A DNA stretch of 64,000 nt, taken from NCBI RefSeq assembly GCF_001975665.1, contig NZ_CP019419.1, forward strand, positions 1,364,001 through 1,428,000, read 5' to 3'. This document shows positions 46,348 through 55,101 of the stretch, piece after piece. The notes beneath the pieces were generated by a model. It worked only from the letters and a program-made list of their open reading frames with translations, was not told where the DNA came from and searched no databases. The DNA comes from Polaribacter reichenbachii. Its GTDB lineage: Bacteria; Bacteroidota; Bacteroidia; Flavobacteriales; Flavobacteriaceae. How positions within the stretch are numbered: position 1 is the first letter of the stretch; each line of letters opens with the position of its first letter. A program made the translations under genes and the position numbers.

Positions 46348-47568
46348 ATGAATATTAAATTACAAATTTTAGGATTATTTTTTGGAGCATTCCTAATGGT
46401 TGGATGTGCTAATACTTCTAATAAAATTTTTAATGTAGATAAACAATTAGAATATTGTGTAGCACAATCTTCTAAAGCATTAAAGTTAATTCCAGCAGTA
46501 GGAGATATTCCAAGAAATATAGCACCAAATTCTAAAGAGTGGAGGTATGTAAATTATAAAGATTGGACAAGTGGATTTTGGCCTGGAGAACTTTGGTATT
46601 TATATGATTTTACCGGAGATAAAAAAATAGAAAAAGAAGCAGAAAAATTTACATCTTATTTAAAACCCTTATCTGTAACTCCAGCTTTAGATCATGATTT
46701 AGGTTTTCAGGTGTTTAATAGTTATGGAAATGGATATAAATTAACCAAAAAAGAAATATACAAAGAAGTAATTCTGAAAGCAGCAGATACCCTAGCAACA
46801 CTTTTTAATCCAAAAGTAGGAACAATCCTTTCTTGGCCTAGGGAAGTTCCGAATATGGAATGGCCTCAGCACAATACTATTATGGACAATATGATCAATT
46901 TAGAATTGTTGTTTTGGGCATCAAAAAACGGAGGAGACAAATCATTGTATGATATGGCTGTAAGTCATGCTGATGTAACAATGAAAAATCATTTTAGACC
47001 CGATTATACTTCGTACCATGTGGTTGTTTACGATAAAGAAACAGGAGAGAAAATTAAAGGAGTAACACATCAAGGTTATAGTGATGATAGTATGTGGGCA
47101 CGTGGTCAATCTTGGGCTATTTACGGTTATACTATGGTATATAGAGAAACAAAAGATCCAAAGTATTTAGACTTTGCACAAAATGTGACTCAAGTATATT
47201 TAGATCGATTGCCAAAAGATTTAATCCCTTATTGGGATTTTGATGATCCATTAATTCCAAATACATCAAGAGATGCATCTGCAGCTGCAGTTGTTGCATC
47301 AGCATTGTTGGAGTTATCAACATTTACTAAAGATGCTAAACTCTCTAAAGAATATTTACAAAAAGCAGAAAAAATGTTAATAGAACTTTCTTCAAGCTAT
47401 CAAAGTCATGATGTGAATTCAGCTTGTTTATTATATTCCACAGGACACAAACCAGCAAAATCAGAAATAGATTATTCTATAATATATGCAGACTATTATT
47501 ATGTAGAAGCATTATTGAAATATAAAAAGTTAAAAGAAGGAAAACCGTTATTATCTCCATTAGAATAG
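46348..47568 (+). CDS. GH88 unsaturated uronyl hydrolase lipoprotein
   Basis: 406 residues. Lipobox FLMVGC near residue 20. The alpha/alpha-barrel has DWTSGFWPGELWYLYDF, MDNMINLELLFWAS (catalytic Asp region), DDSMWARGQSWAIYGYTM and DASAAAVVASALLEL, all typical of GH88. Removes the 4,5-unsaturated uronic acid left at the non-reducing end by lyases, which is evidence that PUL 2 glycan is cut by beta-elimination. Upstream of the MFS gene by 7 bases. A degraded N-terminal copy is at 16090-16309. Confidence 0.9.
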   Translation: MNIKLQILGLFFGAFLMVGCANTSNKIFNVDKQLEYCVAQSSKALKLIPAVGDIPRNIAPNSKEWRYVNYKDWTSGFWPGELWYLYDFTGDKKIEKEAEKFTSYLKPLSVTPALDHDLGFQVFNSYGNGYKLTKKEIYKEVILKAADTLATLFNPKVGTILSWPREVPNMEWPQHNTIMDNMINLELLFWASKNGGDKSLYDMAVSHADVTMKNHFRPDYTSYHVVVYDKETGEKIKGVTHQGYSDDSMWARGQSWAIYGYTMVYRETKDPKYLDFAQNVTQVYLDRLPKDLIPYWDFDDPLIPNTSRDASAAAVVASALLELSTFTKDAKLSKEYLQKAEKMLIELSSSYQSHDVNSACLLYSTGHKPAKSEIDYSIIYADYYYVEALLKYKKLKEGKPLLSPLE

Positions 47569-47575
47569 AAAAAAC

Positions 47576-48898
47576 ATGAATAATAAAATATTAATTTGGT
47601 CTATTACTGCCGCTCTGGCTGGTTTTTTATTTGGTTTTGATACGGTAGTAATTTCTGGAGCTGAAAAAAAACTTCAACTTTTATGGGGCTCAAGTGATGC
47701 TTTTCACGGAATGGTAGTGATTGGTATGGCTTTATGGGGAACTGTTATAGGGGCAATACTAGGTGGAATTCCAGCGAATAAATTAGGAAGAAAAAATACT
47801 TTGATTTGGATTGGTATATTCTATACCATTTCTGCAATTGGTTCTGGTTTGGCAAATGATGCCATTACTTTTGCGATATTTAGATTCATTGGTGGTTTAG
47901 GAGTAGGAGCTTCTACTATTGCTGCACCTGCTTATATTTCTGAAATTGCACCTGCAAAAGATAGAGGTAAATTGGTTGGTCTTTATCAGTTTAATATCGT
48001 TTTTGGTATTTTAATAGCTTTTGGTTCAAATTATTTATTAAACGATATTGGAGAGAATGATTGGAGGTGGATGGTTGGAATAGAAGCTGTTCCTGCTGCA
48101 ATTTATACTTTGTTAGCATTTACATTACCAAAAAGTCCTAGATGGTTATTAACAAAATTAAAAACTGTTGAGGCAAAAGAAGTTCTAGAAAAAATAAATC
48201 CAAACAAAGATTCGGAAGAATTAATGGCTCAAATTAAAGTAGAGATGGATCGTACAGTACCCAATGAAAATATATTTATTAAAAAGTATAGGTTTCCAAT
48301 GATACTGGCTTTTTTGATTTCATTCTTTAATCAATTATCTGGAATTAATGCTTTGTTATATTATTCCCCTAGAATCTTAACAGAGGCGGGGCTTGAAGAA
48401 AGTTCTGCTTTGTTAAGTAGTATAGGTGTAGGAGTAACTAATTTGATTTTTACTCTACTAGGGATTTACTTGATTGATAAATTAGGTAGAAAACAGTTGA
48501 TGTATATCGGGTCAATAGGTTATATTATTTCTTTATCATTGGTTTCTTTAGCATTCTTTTTTGATTGGGAAGGTAGTTATATGCCCATATTTTTATTCGC
48601 TTTTATTGCTGCACATGCTATTGGTCAAGGAACAGTTATTTGGGTGTTTATTTCAGAAATTTTCCCCAATCATTTAAGAGGTTCTGGTCAATCTTTTGGT
48701 AGTTCAGTGCATTGGGTACTGGCTGCAATTGTGCCTTCGTTAGTACCAATGCTGTTTTCTACCATTGGAGCAGGAGCTGTATTTGCTTTTTTTGCTTTTA
48801 TGATGGTATTTCAGTTATTGTTTGTTCTTTTTATGATGCCAGAAACCAAAGGAAAAACTTTAGAAGAGTTACAAAGTATGATTATAAAAAAGAATTAA
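47576..48898 (+). CDS. Sugar porter family MFS transporter
   Basis: 440 residues, about 12 transmembrane helices. Sugar porter signatures: GFLFGFDTVVISGAEK at the start, GRKNTLIWIG, PKSPRWLLTK, GINALLYYSPRI, GRKQLMYIGS, HLRGSGQSFGSS and the end PETKGKTLEEL. Proton-driven uptake over the inner membrane of a monosaccharide freed by PUL 2, perhaps the unsaturated uronate or a neutral sugar. Last gene before the right island edge. Confidence 0.92.
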   Translation: MNNKILIWSITAALAGFLFGFDTVVISGAEKKLQLLWGSSDAFHGMVVIGMALWGTVIGAILGGIPANKLGRKNTLIWIGIFYTISAIGSGLANDAITFAIFRFIGGLGVGASTIAAPAYISEIAPAKDRGKLVGLYQFNIVFGILIAFGSNYLLNDIGENDWRWMVGIEAVPAAIYTLLAFTLPKSPRWLLTKLKTVEAKEVLEKINPNKDSEELMAQIKVEMDRTVPNENIFIKKYRFPMILAFLISFFNQLSGINALLYYSPRILTEAGLEESSALLSSIGVGVTNLIFTLLGIYLIDKLGRKQLMYIGSIGYIISLSLVSLAFFFDWEGSYMPIFLFAFIAAHAIGQGTVIWVFISEIFPNHLRGSGQSFGSSVHWVLAAIVPSLVPMLFSTIGAGAVFAFFAFMMVFQLLFVLFMMPETKGKTLEELQSMIIKKN

Positions 48899-48966
48899 TT
48901 ATATGTAGAGTGTATTTTTGTTAATTTATAGTTTGATTTAATCTTTAAGAAATATTTTACCCGTTT

Positions 48967-49012
48967 TACAAACGTTTACAAATAATTACAAACGAAAGTA
49001 ATTGATTTGTAA
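48967..49012 (+). promoter_or_regulatory. Iterated TACAAA element before the ssb remnant
   Basis: TACAAA at 48967, 48977 and 48987 (period 10), then CGAAAGTAATTGATTTGTAA. It is nearly the same as the element at 11138-11183 upstream of the intact ssb, so promoter and start of an ssb gene were captured together. Confidence 0.55.
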
Positions 49013-49118
49013 TGGAATAAAATTGTAATGACGTCTCAACTATACAAAGTCAAAACAAATTGACATAAACAAATTATAAACTAGCACTTAAATAAATAAT
49101 GTTTAAAAACCTTATCTT

Positions 49119-49217
49119 ATTAATAGGTTAATAAACAAAGTACAGTTAATTGGAAACTTAGATAACAACCCAGAAATCATAACTTTAAATAGTGGTAAAA
49201 AATTAGCACAATTTTCT
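49119..49217 (+). pseudogene. 5-prime fragment of an ssb gene
   Basis: 33 codons that match the start of the ssb at 11265: INRLINKVQLIGNLDNNPEI, then TLNSGKKLAQFS. The start codon is changed to ATT. At 49212-49217 (TTTTCT) the sequence passes directly into the N-terminal part of the deacetylase gene on the other strand, so this is a recombination junction. Confidence 0.88.
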
Positions 49218-49445
49218 AGCTGCTTTCTGATTTAAAGTTATGTTTAATAAATCAAAAAAATATTCAGGTTCGTGAACGGTAAAAAAGTGTTTATTGTTGG
49301 GTATTTTTGGTTCAAAGAAGTTTTCTGGTTGGCAAGTACCTTCGTATAATAATTGTTGAGGTAGCAAATCGTACTTTTCCATAGGAAAACGATGTCCTTC
49401 TTTTAATGGATGGTTGTAAATAGGATGATATGCTATTTTAATCAT
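49203..49445 (-). pseudogene. N-terminal fragment of a histone-deacetylase-family gene
   Basis: Starts MIKIAYHPIYNHPLKEGHRF, continues PMEKYDLLPQQLLYEGTC, HFFTVHEPEYFFDLLNITL and QKAARK, the typical N-terminus of flavobacterial HDAC/AcuC-like deacetylases (about 300 residues). After AARK the frame runs into the ssb fragment and stops three codons later. The catalytic His/Asp metal-binding middle is missing. The C-terminal 70 codons are at 15186-15398. Confidence 0.88.
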
Positions 49446-49448
49446 AAA

Positions 49449-50867
49449 TTAATCTGTAAACTTTCTAAATGTAAGTTCTTTAGAAAAAGTATTGTAAATA
49501 GATTTAATAAAAAAATCTTTGTATTTAAAAACAGTACTTCCACTATTATTCGATTTGTAATCTTTCATTTTATCAAAAGCATTTTCTTTAATTTCACCTT
49601 TAATATGATTAAAGTTTTTATCTAACAGAGATTCAATAGTGGTTGTTTTGTTATTAGTAAAAGAATTATAAGCCATCATAGTTGGGTTAAAATATACTGT
49701 TGCAGCGCCAATACTTCCAATAGGAATTCCAGCCATTGGCATCATCATTCCCATACCTCCAGATCTTTGTACTATATAACCACCAATAGTTAAATGATAA
49801 TTATTATCTAATTTTCTTACAGATAATCCTGTATTTCCTTTGGCAATTCGCCTTAAAAAACGGTTGGTTTTTAATAAATCTCTTTTAGCTTTATACATAC
49901 CACCTTTTTGTATAATACCAGAATTTTTAAATGTAATTGAATCTTCTTTTTTTGCTGAATATTCTTTTAATAAATTTCCAGATTCAAAATCTAAAATTTC
50001 TATTACAAATTCATTTGTAGTAGTAGCCAATGTAAAAAGATGGTCTCCATTTAAATAAGAATTTGTTCTTTTTGATTTTTCGCCCAGCTTAGGTTTGTCA
50101 AATTGAAAAGAAATGGCAGTAAAATTATTTAAATCAATTTGTAGAACTTGAGTATACATTTTATGATGATCTAAAGTAATTAAAATGGTTTGGCCTCTAA
50201 CAAACATTTTACTTGATTTAGATGTTAGCTCTATTGAGTTTGGAGTGTTTTCATCAAATTTATTTAACGCACCATTTTCTATTAAATAGGTTACGATTTT
50301 TAAATTTCTACCTTGAGAATTTATAAATCTTAGATTAGATAAATCAATATTATTTTTAGAAGGGTTTCCGTTTTCATCAAAAGTGTAAATAAATAATTGA
50401 TTATTTTCTTTAGAGCCTGAAATTAAATAAAATTGATTATTAGCATCTACAGTTTGTATAAAAGTTTCATTATTACCAATGGAAAACTCTTTAAAAACTG
50501 TTGTTTTTTCATTAAAAGAAAATTGTACTGAAGCAAATTTATTTTTTTTCTTATTGGTTAAAAATACACGATAAGAATTATTGGTTGATGCACTAGAACC
50601 AATTAAAACTTTAAATTTTCTTCTTTTTTCTTCGGATGAAATTTTATCTGAAACTTTAAAATTAGCATCAATTTTATATCCATATACATTTTTAGCATCA
50701 GCTATAAAAAAAGCAATTTCATCAGTTTCTGTATTAACAACAGGTATAACGTCTTTAATTGCAGATGAACTTGTTTTTAAATCATTTTCAAAAATTACTA
50801 ATTCCTCTTGAGATAAAAGAGAAAAACTAATGAACAAAACTAAAATTGTAAATAAATTCTTTATCAT
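49449..50867 (-). CDS. Secreted protein of unknown function
   Basis: 472 residues, signal peptide (MIKNLFTILVLFISFSLLSQ). Long runs of short beta strands (FIADAKNVYGYKID, NQFYLISGSKENNQLFIYTFDENG, TILITLDHHKMYTQVLQIDLN) suggest a propeller-like fold. Near residues 375-410 is a Gly/Met-rich stretch, SGGMGMMMPMAGIPIGSIG, that would be disordered or membrane-seeking. No family recognised. It lies between the deacetylase fragment and metG and is probably an independent unit. Confidence 0.75.
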   Translation of the reverse strand: MIKNLFTILVLFISFSLLSQEELVIFENDLKTSSSAIKDVIPVVNTETDEIAFFIADAKNVYGYKIDANFKVSDKISSEEKRRKFKVLIGSSASTNNSYRVFLTNKKKNKFASVQFSFNEKTTVFKEFSIGNNETFIQTVDANNQFYLISGSKENNQLFIYTFDENGNPSKNNIDLSNLRFINSQGRNLKIVTYLIENGALNKFDENTPNSIELTSKSSKMFVRGQTILITLDHHKMYTQVLQIDLNNFTAISFQFDKPKLGEKSKRTNSYLNGDHLFTLATTTNEFVIEILDFESGNLLKEYSAKKEDSITFKNSGIIQKGGMYKAKRDLLKTNRFLRRIAKGNTGLSVRKLDNNYHLTIGGYIVQRSGGMGMMMPMAGIPIGSIGAATVYFNPTMMAYNSFTNNKTTTIESLLDKNFNHIKGEIKENAFDKMKDYKSNNSGSTVFKYKDFFIKSIYNTFSKELTFRKFTD

Positions 50868-50877
50868 AAATATTTTT

Positions 50878-52932
50878 TTAACTAACAGCTTGTCCGTTTT
50901 TAACTGCTTTTTCTGGTTCTACAAAAGCTAATTTTCCATCTGGAGTATCTGTCATTAAAATCATTCCTTGGCTTTCTACACCTCTAATTTTTCTTGGTGC
51001 TAAGTTTACTAACACAGAAACTTGTTGGCCAATAATATCTTTTGGAGCAAAACTTTCTGCAATACCAGAAACAATAGTTCTTGTATCTATACCAACATCA
51101 ACCTTAAGTTTTAATAGTTTTTTAGTTTTTGCCACTTTTTCAGCTTCTAAAATAGTACCAATTCTAATGTCTAATTTAGTAAAATCATCAAACTCAACAG
51201 TTTCTTTTTGAGGTTCTACCACTTTATTTTCTTGCTCATTAGCTAATTTTGTAGCTTGTAGTTTTTCTAATTGAGCATCTATGGTTTTATCTTCAATTTT
51301 AGAAAATAATAATTCTCCTTTATTTATCTGATGTTCTGCAGGCAATAAAACATCTTTTTCTGTTACGTCTTCCCAAGAAAGATTTTCATCAAGATTTAAA
51401 ATCCCTTTTAATTTAGTTGATGTAAAAGGTAAAAATGGTTCAGAAACCACAGCCAAAGCAGCAGTAATTTGTAAGGCTACATACATAATTGTTTTTACGC
51501 GCTCTTCATCTAATTTTATAACTTTCCAAGGTTCTTCATCAGCTAAATACTTGTTTCCAAGTCTTGCTAAATTCATTAATTCTTGGCTAGCCTCTCTAAA
51601 TCTATATCTTTCTATAGATTTACCAATTACGTTCGGAAACTCTTTAACAGCAGCTAAAACATCTTCGTCTACTTCTGAAAAATTCCCTGCAAGTGGTACT
51701 TGCCCTGTATAATATTTGTTAGTTAAAACGACAACTCTATTGATAAAATTACCAAAAATGGCAACCAACTCACTGTTGTTTTTTGTTTGAAAATCTTTCC
51801 AAGTAAAATCGTTGTCTTTACTTTCTGGAGCATTTGCAGTTAAGGTATAACGTAACACATCTTGCTGATTTGGAAAATCTTCTAAATACTCGTGTAACCA
51901 AACTGCCCAGTTTTTTGAGGTTGATAATTTATTGCCTTCTAAATTTAAAAACTCGTTGGCTGGTACATTATCAGGTAAAATATAATCTCCATGCGCTTTT
52001 AACATTGATGGAAAAATAATACAGTGAAACACAATATTATCTTTACCAATAAAATGAACCAATTTGGTGTCGTCTTTTTTCCAGTAATCTTCCCAATTTT
52101 TACCTTCTCTTGCTGCCCATTCTTTGGTTGATGAAATATATCCAATAGGTGCATCAAACCAAACGTATAACACTTTTCCTTCTGCACCTTCTACAGGTAC
52201 TGGAATTCCCCAATCTAAATCACGAGTTACAGCTCTTGGTCTTAAACCATCTTCTACCCAACTTTTTACTTGTCCGTAAACATTTGGTTTCCAATCATTT
52301 TTATGACCTTCTAAAATCCATTTTCTTAAAAAATCTTCGTGTTTATCTAAAGGTAAAAACCAGTGTTTGGTTTCTTTTACAGTAGGTACATTGCCAGTAA
52401 TTGCAGATTTTGGATTGATTAAATCTGTTGCATTATGGCTTGTTCCACAGTTTTCACATTGGTCTCCATAACTTTCTTCGAAACCACATTTAGGGCAAGT
52501 ACCAATTACAAAACGATCTGCTAAAAATTGATTGGCTTCTGCATCGTACAATTGTGCAGTAACTTCTTCTACAAACTCACCATCATTATACATTTTTGTA
52601 AAAAAATCTGAAGCAGTTTCGTGATGAATTTTAGAAGAGGTTCTAGAATAATTATCAAAAGAAATACCAAAATCAGCAAACGATTTTTTAATTATTGTGT
52701 GGTATTTATCAATAATATCTTGTGGCGAAACCCCTTCTTTTTTAGCTCTCATTGGTATAGCAACACCATGCTCGTCAGAACCACAGATGTACGCAACATC
52801 TTTACCAGTTAAGCGCAAATAACGCGCATAAATATCTGCAGGCACGTACACACCTGCTAAATGACCAATATGAATTGGCCCATTTGTATAAGGTAAAGCT
52901 GCTGTAATTGTATATCTTTTTGGAGTATTCAT
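50878..52932 (-). CDS. metG: Methionyl-tRNA synthetase
   Basis: 684 residues from ATG 52932 ([25 protein letters not shown]); the longer frame to 52989 would add 19 residues not typical of the enzyme. Class I synthetase: HIGH motif in PIHIGHLAG, zinc finger [23 protein letters not shown]-like NKLSTSKNW, then an anticodon-binding helical domain and a C-terminal EMAP/Trbp111 tRNA-binding domain ([17 protein letters not shown]). Core gene. Confidence 0.98.
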   Translation of the reverse strand: MNTPKRYTITAALPYTNGPIHIGHLAGVYVPADIYARYLRLTGKDVAYICGSDEHGVAIPMRAKKEGVSPQDIIDKYHTIIKKSFADFGISFDNYSRTSSKIHHETASDFFTKMYNDGEFVEEVTAQLYDAEANQFLADRFVIGTCPKCGFEESYGDQCENCGTSHNATDLINPKSAITGNVPTVKETKHWFLPLDKHEDFLRKWILEGHKNDWKPNVYGQVKSWVEDGLRPRAVTRDLDWGIPVPVEGAEGKVLYVWFDAPIGYISSTKEWAAREGKNWEDYWKKDDTKLVHFIGKDNIVFHCIIFPSMLKAHGDYILPDNVPANEFLNLEGNKLSTSKNWAVWLHEYLEDFPNQQDVLRYTLTANAPESKDNDFTWKDFQTKNNSELVAIFGNFINRVVVLTNKYYTGQVPLAGNFSEVDEDVLAAVKEFPNVIGKSIERYRFREASQELMNLARLGNKYLADEEPWKVIKLDEERVKTIMYVALQITAALAVVSEPFLPFTSTKLKGILNLDENLSWEDVTEKDVLLPAEHQINKGELLFSKIEDKTIDAQLEKLQATKLANEQENKVVEPQKETVEFDDFTKLDIRIGTILEAEKVAKTKKLLKLKVDVGIDTRTIVSGIAESFAPKDIIGQQVSVLVNLAPRKIRGVESQGMILMTDTPDGKLAFVEPEKAVKNGQAVS

Positions 52933-53047
52933 CCTGTATTTCTTAATTTTATGTACTGATTTTCGAAGTGCAAAAGTACAAAAAAGCAATTTTAATCGGA
53001 TTGAAATTAATACATTTACTTAAATTAAAAAATTACTTATTTTGAAA

Positions 53048-53665
53048 ATGAAATCTCTTGTTTTTATAGTTCTTTTGATGATTTTCTCATCAATAAATTC
53101 ACAAGAAAAACAAGACTCTTTAAAGGTGAAACAGAATCCTATTGTTTTTGGTGATTTTTTATTGGGTTACACAAACGGATCTATTAAAGGTCTTGGAGTT
53201 GGATTTGATATAAATTATCAAAATAAAAACAACTTATATACTTTTAGAGCAATTCATTCTATAAACATTAAAGAAGTAGATTTCTTTATATTTATACCAG
53301 TTTCATCTACCTATTCTGTAATAAATGAATATTCACTACTGTATGGTAAAAGGTATGTTAATGATGATTTTTCATATCATTTTTCTGGAGGACTGTCTTA
53401 CGCTTCTCATGAAAATACCATTGAAAATAGTAGAACAAGTGTAGATTATGTTGGTTTTCCTATGGAAGTTGGTGTTAGTTGGTTTAAAAGCAAAAAGAAA
53501 AAATTTCGAGTTTTTTATGGATTAATTCCTATTGGTAAACCCACTGGTTTTGGACGCTCAATAGGTTTAAAATTATATGCAAATATTGCAAAAAAATCAT
53601 ACGTTGGTTTGGGGCTAAGTTTTGGTTTAGGTTGGCATAAAATTTATAATGAGAATGATAAATAA
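53048..53665 (+). CDS. Small secreted outer-membrane-like protein
   Basis: 205 residues from ATG 53048 (MKSLVFIVLLMIFSSINSQ, a signal peptide); a TTG at 53042 could add two residues. The mature part is a set of amphipathic strands rich in Gly and aromatic residues (FLLGYTNGSIKGLGVGFDINY, YSLLYGKRYVNDDFSYHFSGGLSY, YVGLGLSFGLGW), like a small outer-membrane barrel. No family recognised. Its end overlaps the LD-carboxypeptidase start by 11-17 bases, so translation is coupled. Confidence 0.72.
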   Translation: MKSLVFIVLLMIFSSINSQEKQDSLKVKQNPIVFGDFLLGYTNGSIKGLGVGFDINYQNKNNLYTFRAIHSINIKEVDFFIFIPVSSTYSVINEYSLLYGKRYVNDDFSYHFSGGLSYASHENTIENSRTSVDYVGFPMEVGVSWFKSKKKKFRVFYGLIPIGKPTGFGRSIGLKLYANIAKKSYVGLGLSFGLGWHKIYNENDK

Positions 53666-54644
53666 AATAACTGTATTTTTTTTGTTGATGATTATTTCAT
53701 CAACAACAGCGCAAGAAAAATTAAAAACACCACCTTATTTAAAAACTGGTGATACTATTGCCATAGTTGCACCTGCAGGTATTTTAAAACCCAATAGAAA
53801 AGCTGTGGTTTTGCAAGCTAAAAAGTTAGCAGAAAGTTGGGGTTTACAAGTAGTTTTGGGTAAAAATATGTTTAACCAAAACAATCACTTTTCGGGTACA
53901 GATGATGAACGTTGTCAAGATTTTCAAGAGGCTTTAGATAATAAAAATATTAAAGCAATTTGGGCTGCAAGAGGTGGTTATGGCTCTGTAAGAATTTTAG
54001 ATAAATTAGATTTTACAACCTTTAAACAATACCCAAAATGGATAATTGGGTATTCTGATATTACTGCTTTTCATAATCACATTCATAATTTAGATGTTGA
54101 GTCTTTACACGCAATGATGGCAACAAGTTTAGAAGAAAAACCAGAAGAAATTAAACAAACCATTGCCACTTTTAAAAAGGCAATTTTTGGTGATGAAATT
54201 GCTTATAATATTCCAACATCAAAAGCCAATAGACTCTTATCATCAAAAGAAATTGAAGGACAAATTATTGGAGGAAACTTGGCAATTTTAACTTCGATGT
54301 TAGGTTCTGAAAGTCAGTTAAACACAGAAAACAAAATCTTGTTTATCGAAGAAATTGGCGAGTATAAATACTCAATAGACAGAATGTTGCAAAGTTTAAA
54401 ACGTGCGCGTTATTTTACCAAAGTAAATGCAGTTATTGTTGGTGATATGTCTTTAATTAAAAAGAATTCTACAAAATGGGGGAGTTCTATTGAGCAATTA
54501 ATTTTAGATGCCATTCCAGAAGATATTCCTGTTATTTTTAATTTTCCAGCAGGACATAATGCAGACAATAGAGCTTTAATTTTTGGTAGAAAGGTTCAGT
54601 TGTCAGTTGGCAGTAACCAGTATTCAGTAAGGTTTACAGAATAG
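53649..54644 (+). CDS. ldcA: Exported LD-carboxypeptidase (peptidase family S66)
   Basis: 331 residues. A signal peptide (FFLLMIISSTTAQ) precedes the S66 domain: KTGDTIAIVAPAG, AARGGYGSVRIL (nucleophile Ser), GYSDITAFH, GGNLAILTSMLGSE, FIEEIGEYKYSIDRML (Glu) and GHNADNRALIFG (His). Trims the D-Ala from tetrapeptides of murein during recycling. The first ATG (53649) or the one at 53655 may be used. Its last strand is encoded by a CAGT-rich repeat (54597-54628) that recurs, inverted, in front of yraN. Confidence 0.9.
   Translation: MRMINKITVFFLLMIISSTTAQEKLKTPPYLKTGDTIAIVAPAGILKPNRKAVVLQAKKLAESWGLQVVLGKNMFNQNNHFSGTDDERCQDFQEALDNKNIKAIWAARGGYGSVRILDKLDFTTFKQYPKWIIGYSDITAFHNHIHNLDVESLHAMMATSLEEKPEEIKQTIATFKKAIFGDEIAYNIPTSKANRLLSSKEIEGQIIGGNLAILTSMLGSESQLNTENKILFIEEIGEYKYSIDRMLQSLKRARYFTKVNAVIVGDMSLIKKNSTKWGSSIEQLILDAIPEDIPVIFNFPAGHNADNRALIFGRKVQLSVGSNQYSVRFTE
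54597..54628 (+). repeat. CAGT-rich repeat inside the 3-prime end of ldcA
   Basis: Begins CAGTTGTCAGTTGGCAGT and ends CAGTATTCAGT. It shares the 11-base words CAGTTGGCAGT and CAGTATTCAGT with the reverse strand of 55065-55096. It codes for the LdcA residues QLSVGSNQYSV. Confidence 0.6.
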
Positions 54645-54987
54645 ATTTTATGTTGAATAAAGAAGCATCTAAATCATGATAAAGTTTTAAAAATCGTTGT
54701 TTACGATTTTCTTGTTCCTTAAACTCTTTGCCCTGAAAACCTCCTATAAAGTTAAAAATTTTAAATTTTGAATGATTATGGTTTTCTTCATCTAAGTTAA
54801 AATCAATTTTAGATATTTCGAATTTTAATTTTTCAGAAAATTCATTTTCCTTTACTCTTTTGGTAAATCTCGTTATTTCAATTTCCAATTGATTTAATTC
54901 ATCATCAGTAATAATTTTATCATTTTGATGCCTTAAACATTCAGTTTTTAGAAACTCTAAATATTTAATTAATGTTTCTTCGGTCAT
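54634..54987 (-). CDS. Hypothetical helical protein
   Basis: 117 residues, highly charged and mostly helical (MTEETLIKYLEFLKTECLRHQ, LEIEITRFTKRVKENEF, QENRKQRFLKLYHDLDASL). No signal peptide or known motif. Its stop overlaps the ldcA stop by 11 bases on the opposite strand. It is flanked by inverted copies of a CAGT-rich repeat. Confidence 0.65.
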   Translation of the reverse strand: MTEETLIKYLEFLKTECLRHQNDKIITDDELNQLEIEITRFTKRVKENEFSEKLKFEISKIDFNLDEENHNHSKFKIFNFIGGFQGKEFKEQENRKQRFLKLYHDLDASLFNIKSIL

Positions 54988-55064
54988 AGTTTTATAAAAG
55001 TAATCAATAATTTGTAAATTAACACGTTGGCAATTAGAGACTGATTTTTTGGAGTTTTATTGAT

Positions 55065-55096
55065 GACTGAAAACTGCCAACTGAATACTGAAAACT
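55065..55096 (-). repeat. CAGT-rich intergenic repeat upstream of yraN
   Basis: On the plus strand it starts GACTGAAAACTGCCAACTG, then AATACTGAAAACT; the reverse strand carries CAGTATTCAGTTGGCAGT. Simple dispersed repeats of this kind are, to my recollection, frequent between flavobacterial genes. It ends five bases before the yraN ATG. Confidence 0.6.
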
Positions 55097-55101
55097 AATA
55101 A

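Larger units (their letters stand above)
15399..49217. other. Inferred 33.8 kb inserted segment carrying PUL 2
   Basis: The segment lies between the C-terminal (15186-15398) and N-terminal (49212-49445) parts of one histone-deacetylase-family gene, both on the minus strand in the order expected for an interruption. About 150 residues of the middle of that gene are absent, so the event replaced sequence and did not simply insert. The left edge has HTH, ssb and GH88 fragments; the right edge has an ssb 5-prime fragment fused to the deacetylase within a shared TTTTCT at 49212-49217. No integrase, transposase or target duplication was seen. Transfer or rearrangement mechanism is unknown. Confidence 0.6.

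Noticed and set aside
15399..49217. Calling the island an integrative element or transposon
   Set aside because: No integrase, transposase, relaxase, terminal repeats or target duplication could be seen; only the split gene supports an insertion.
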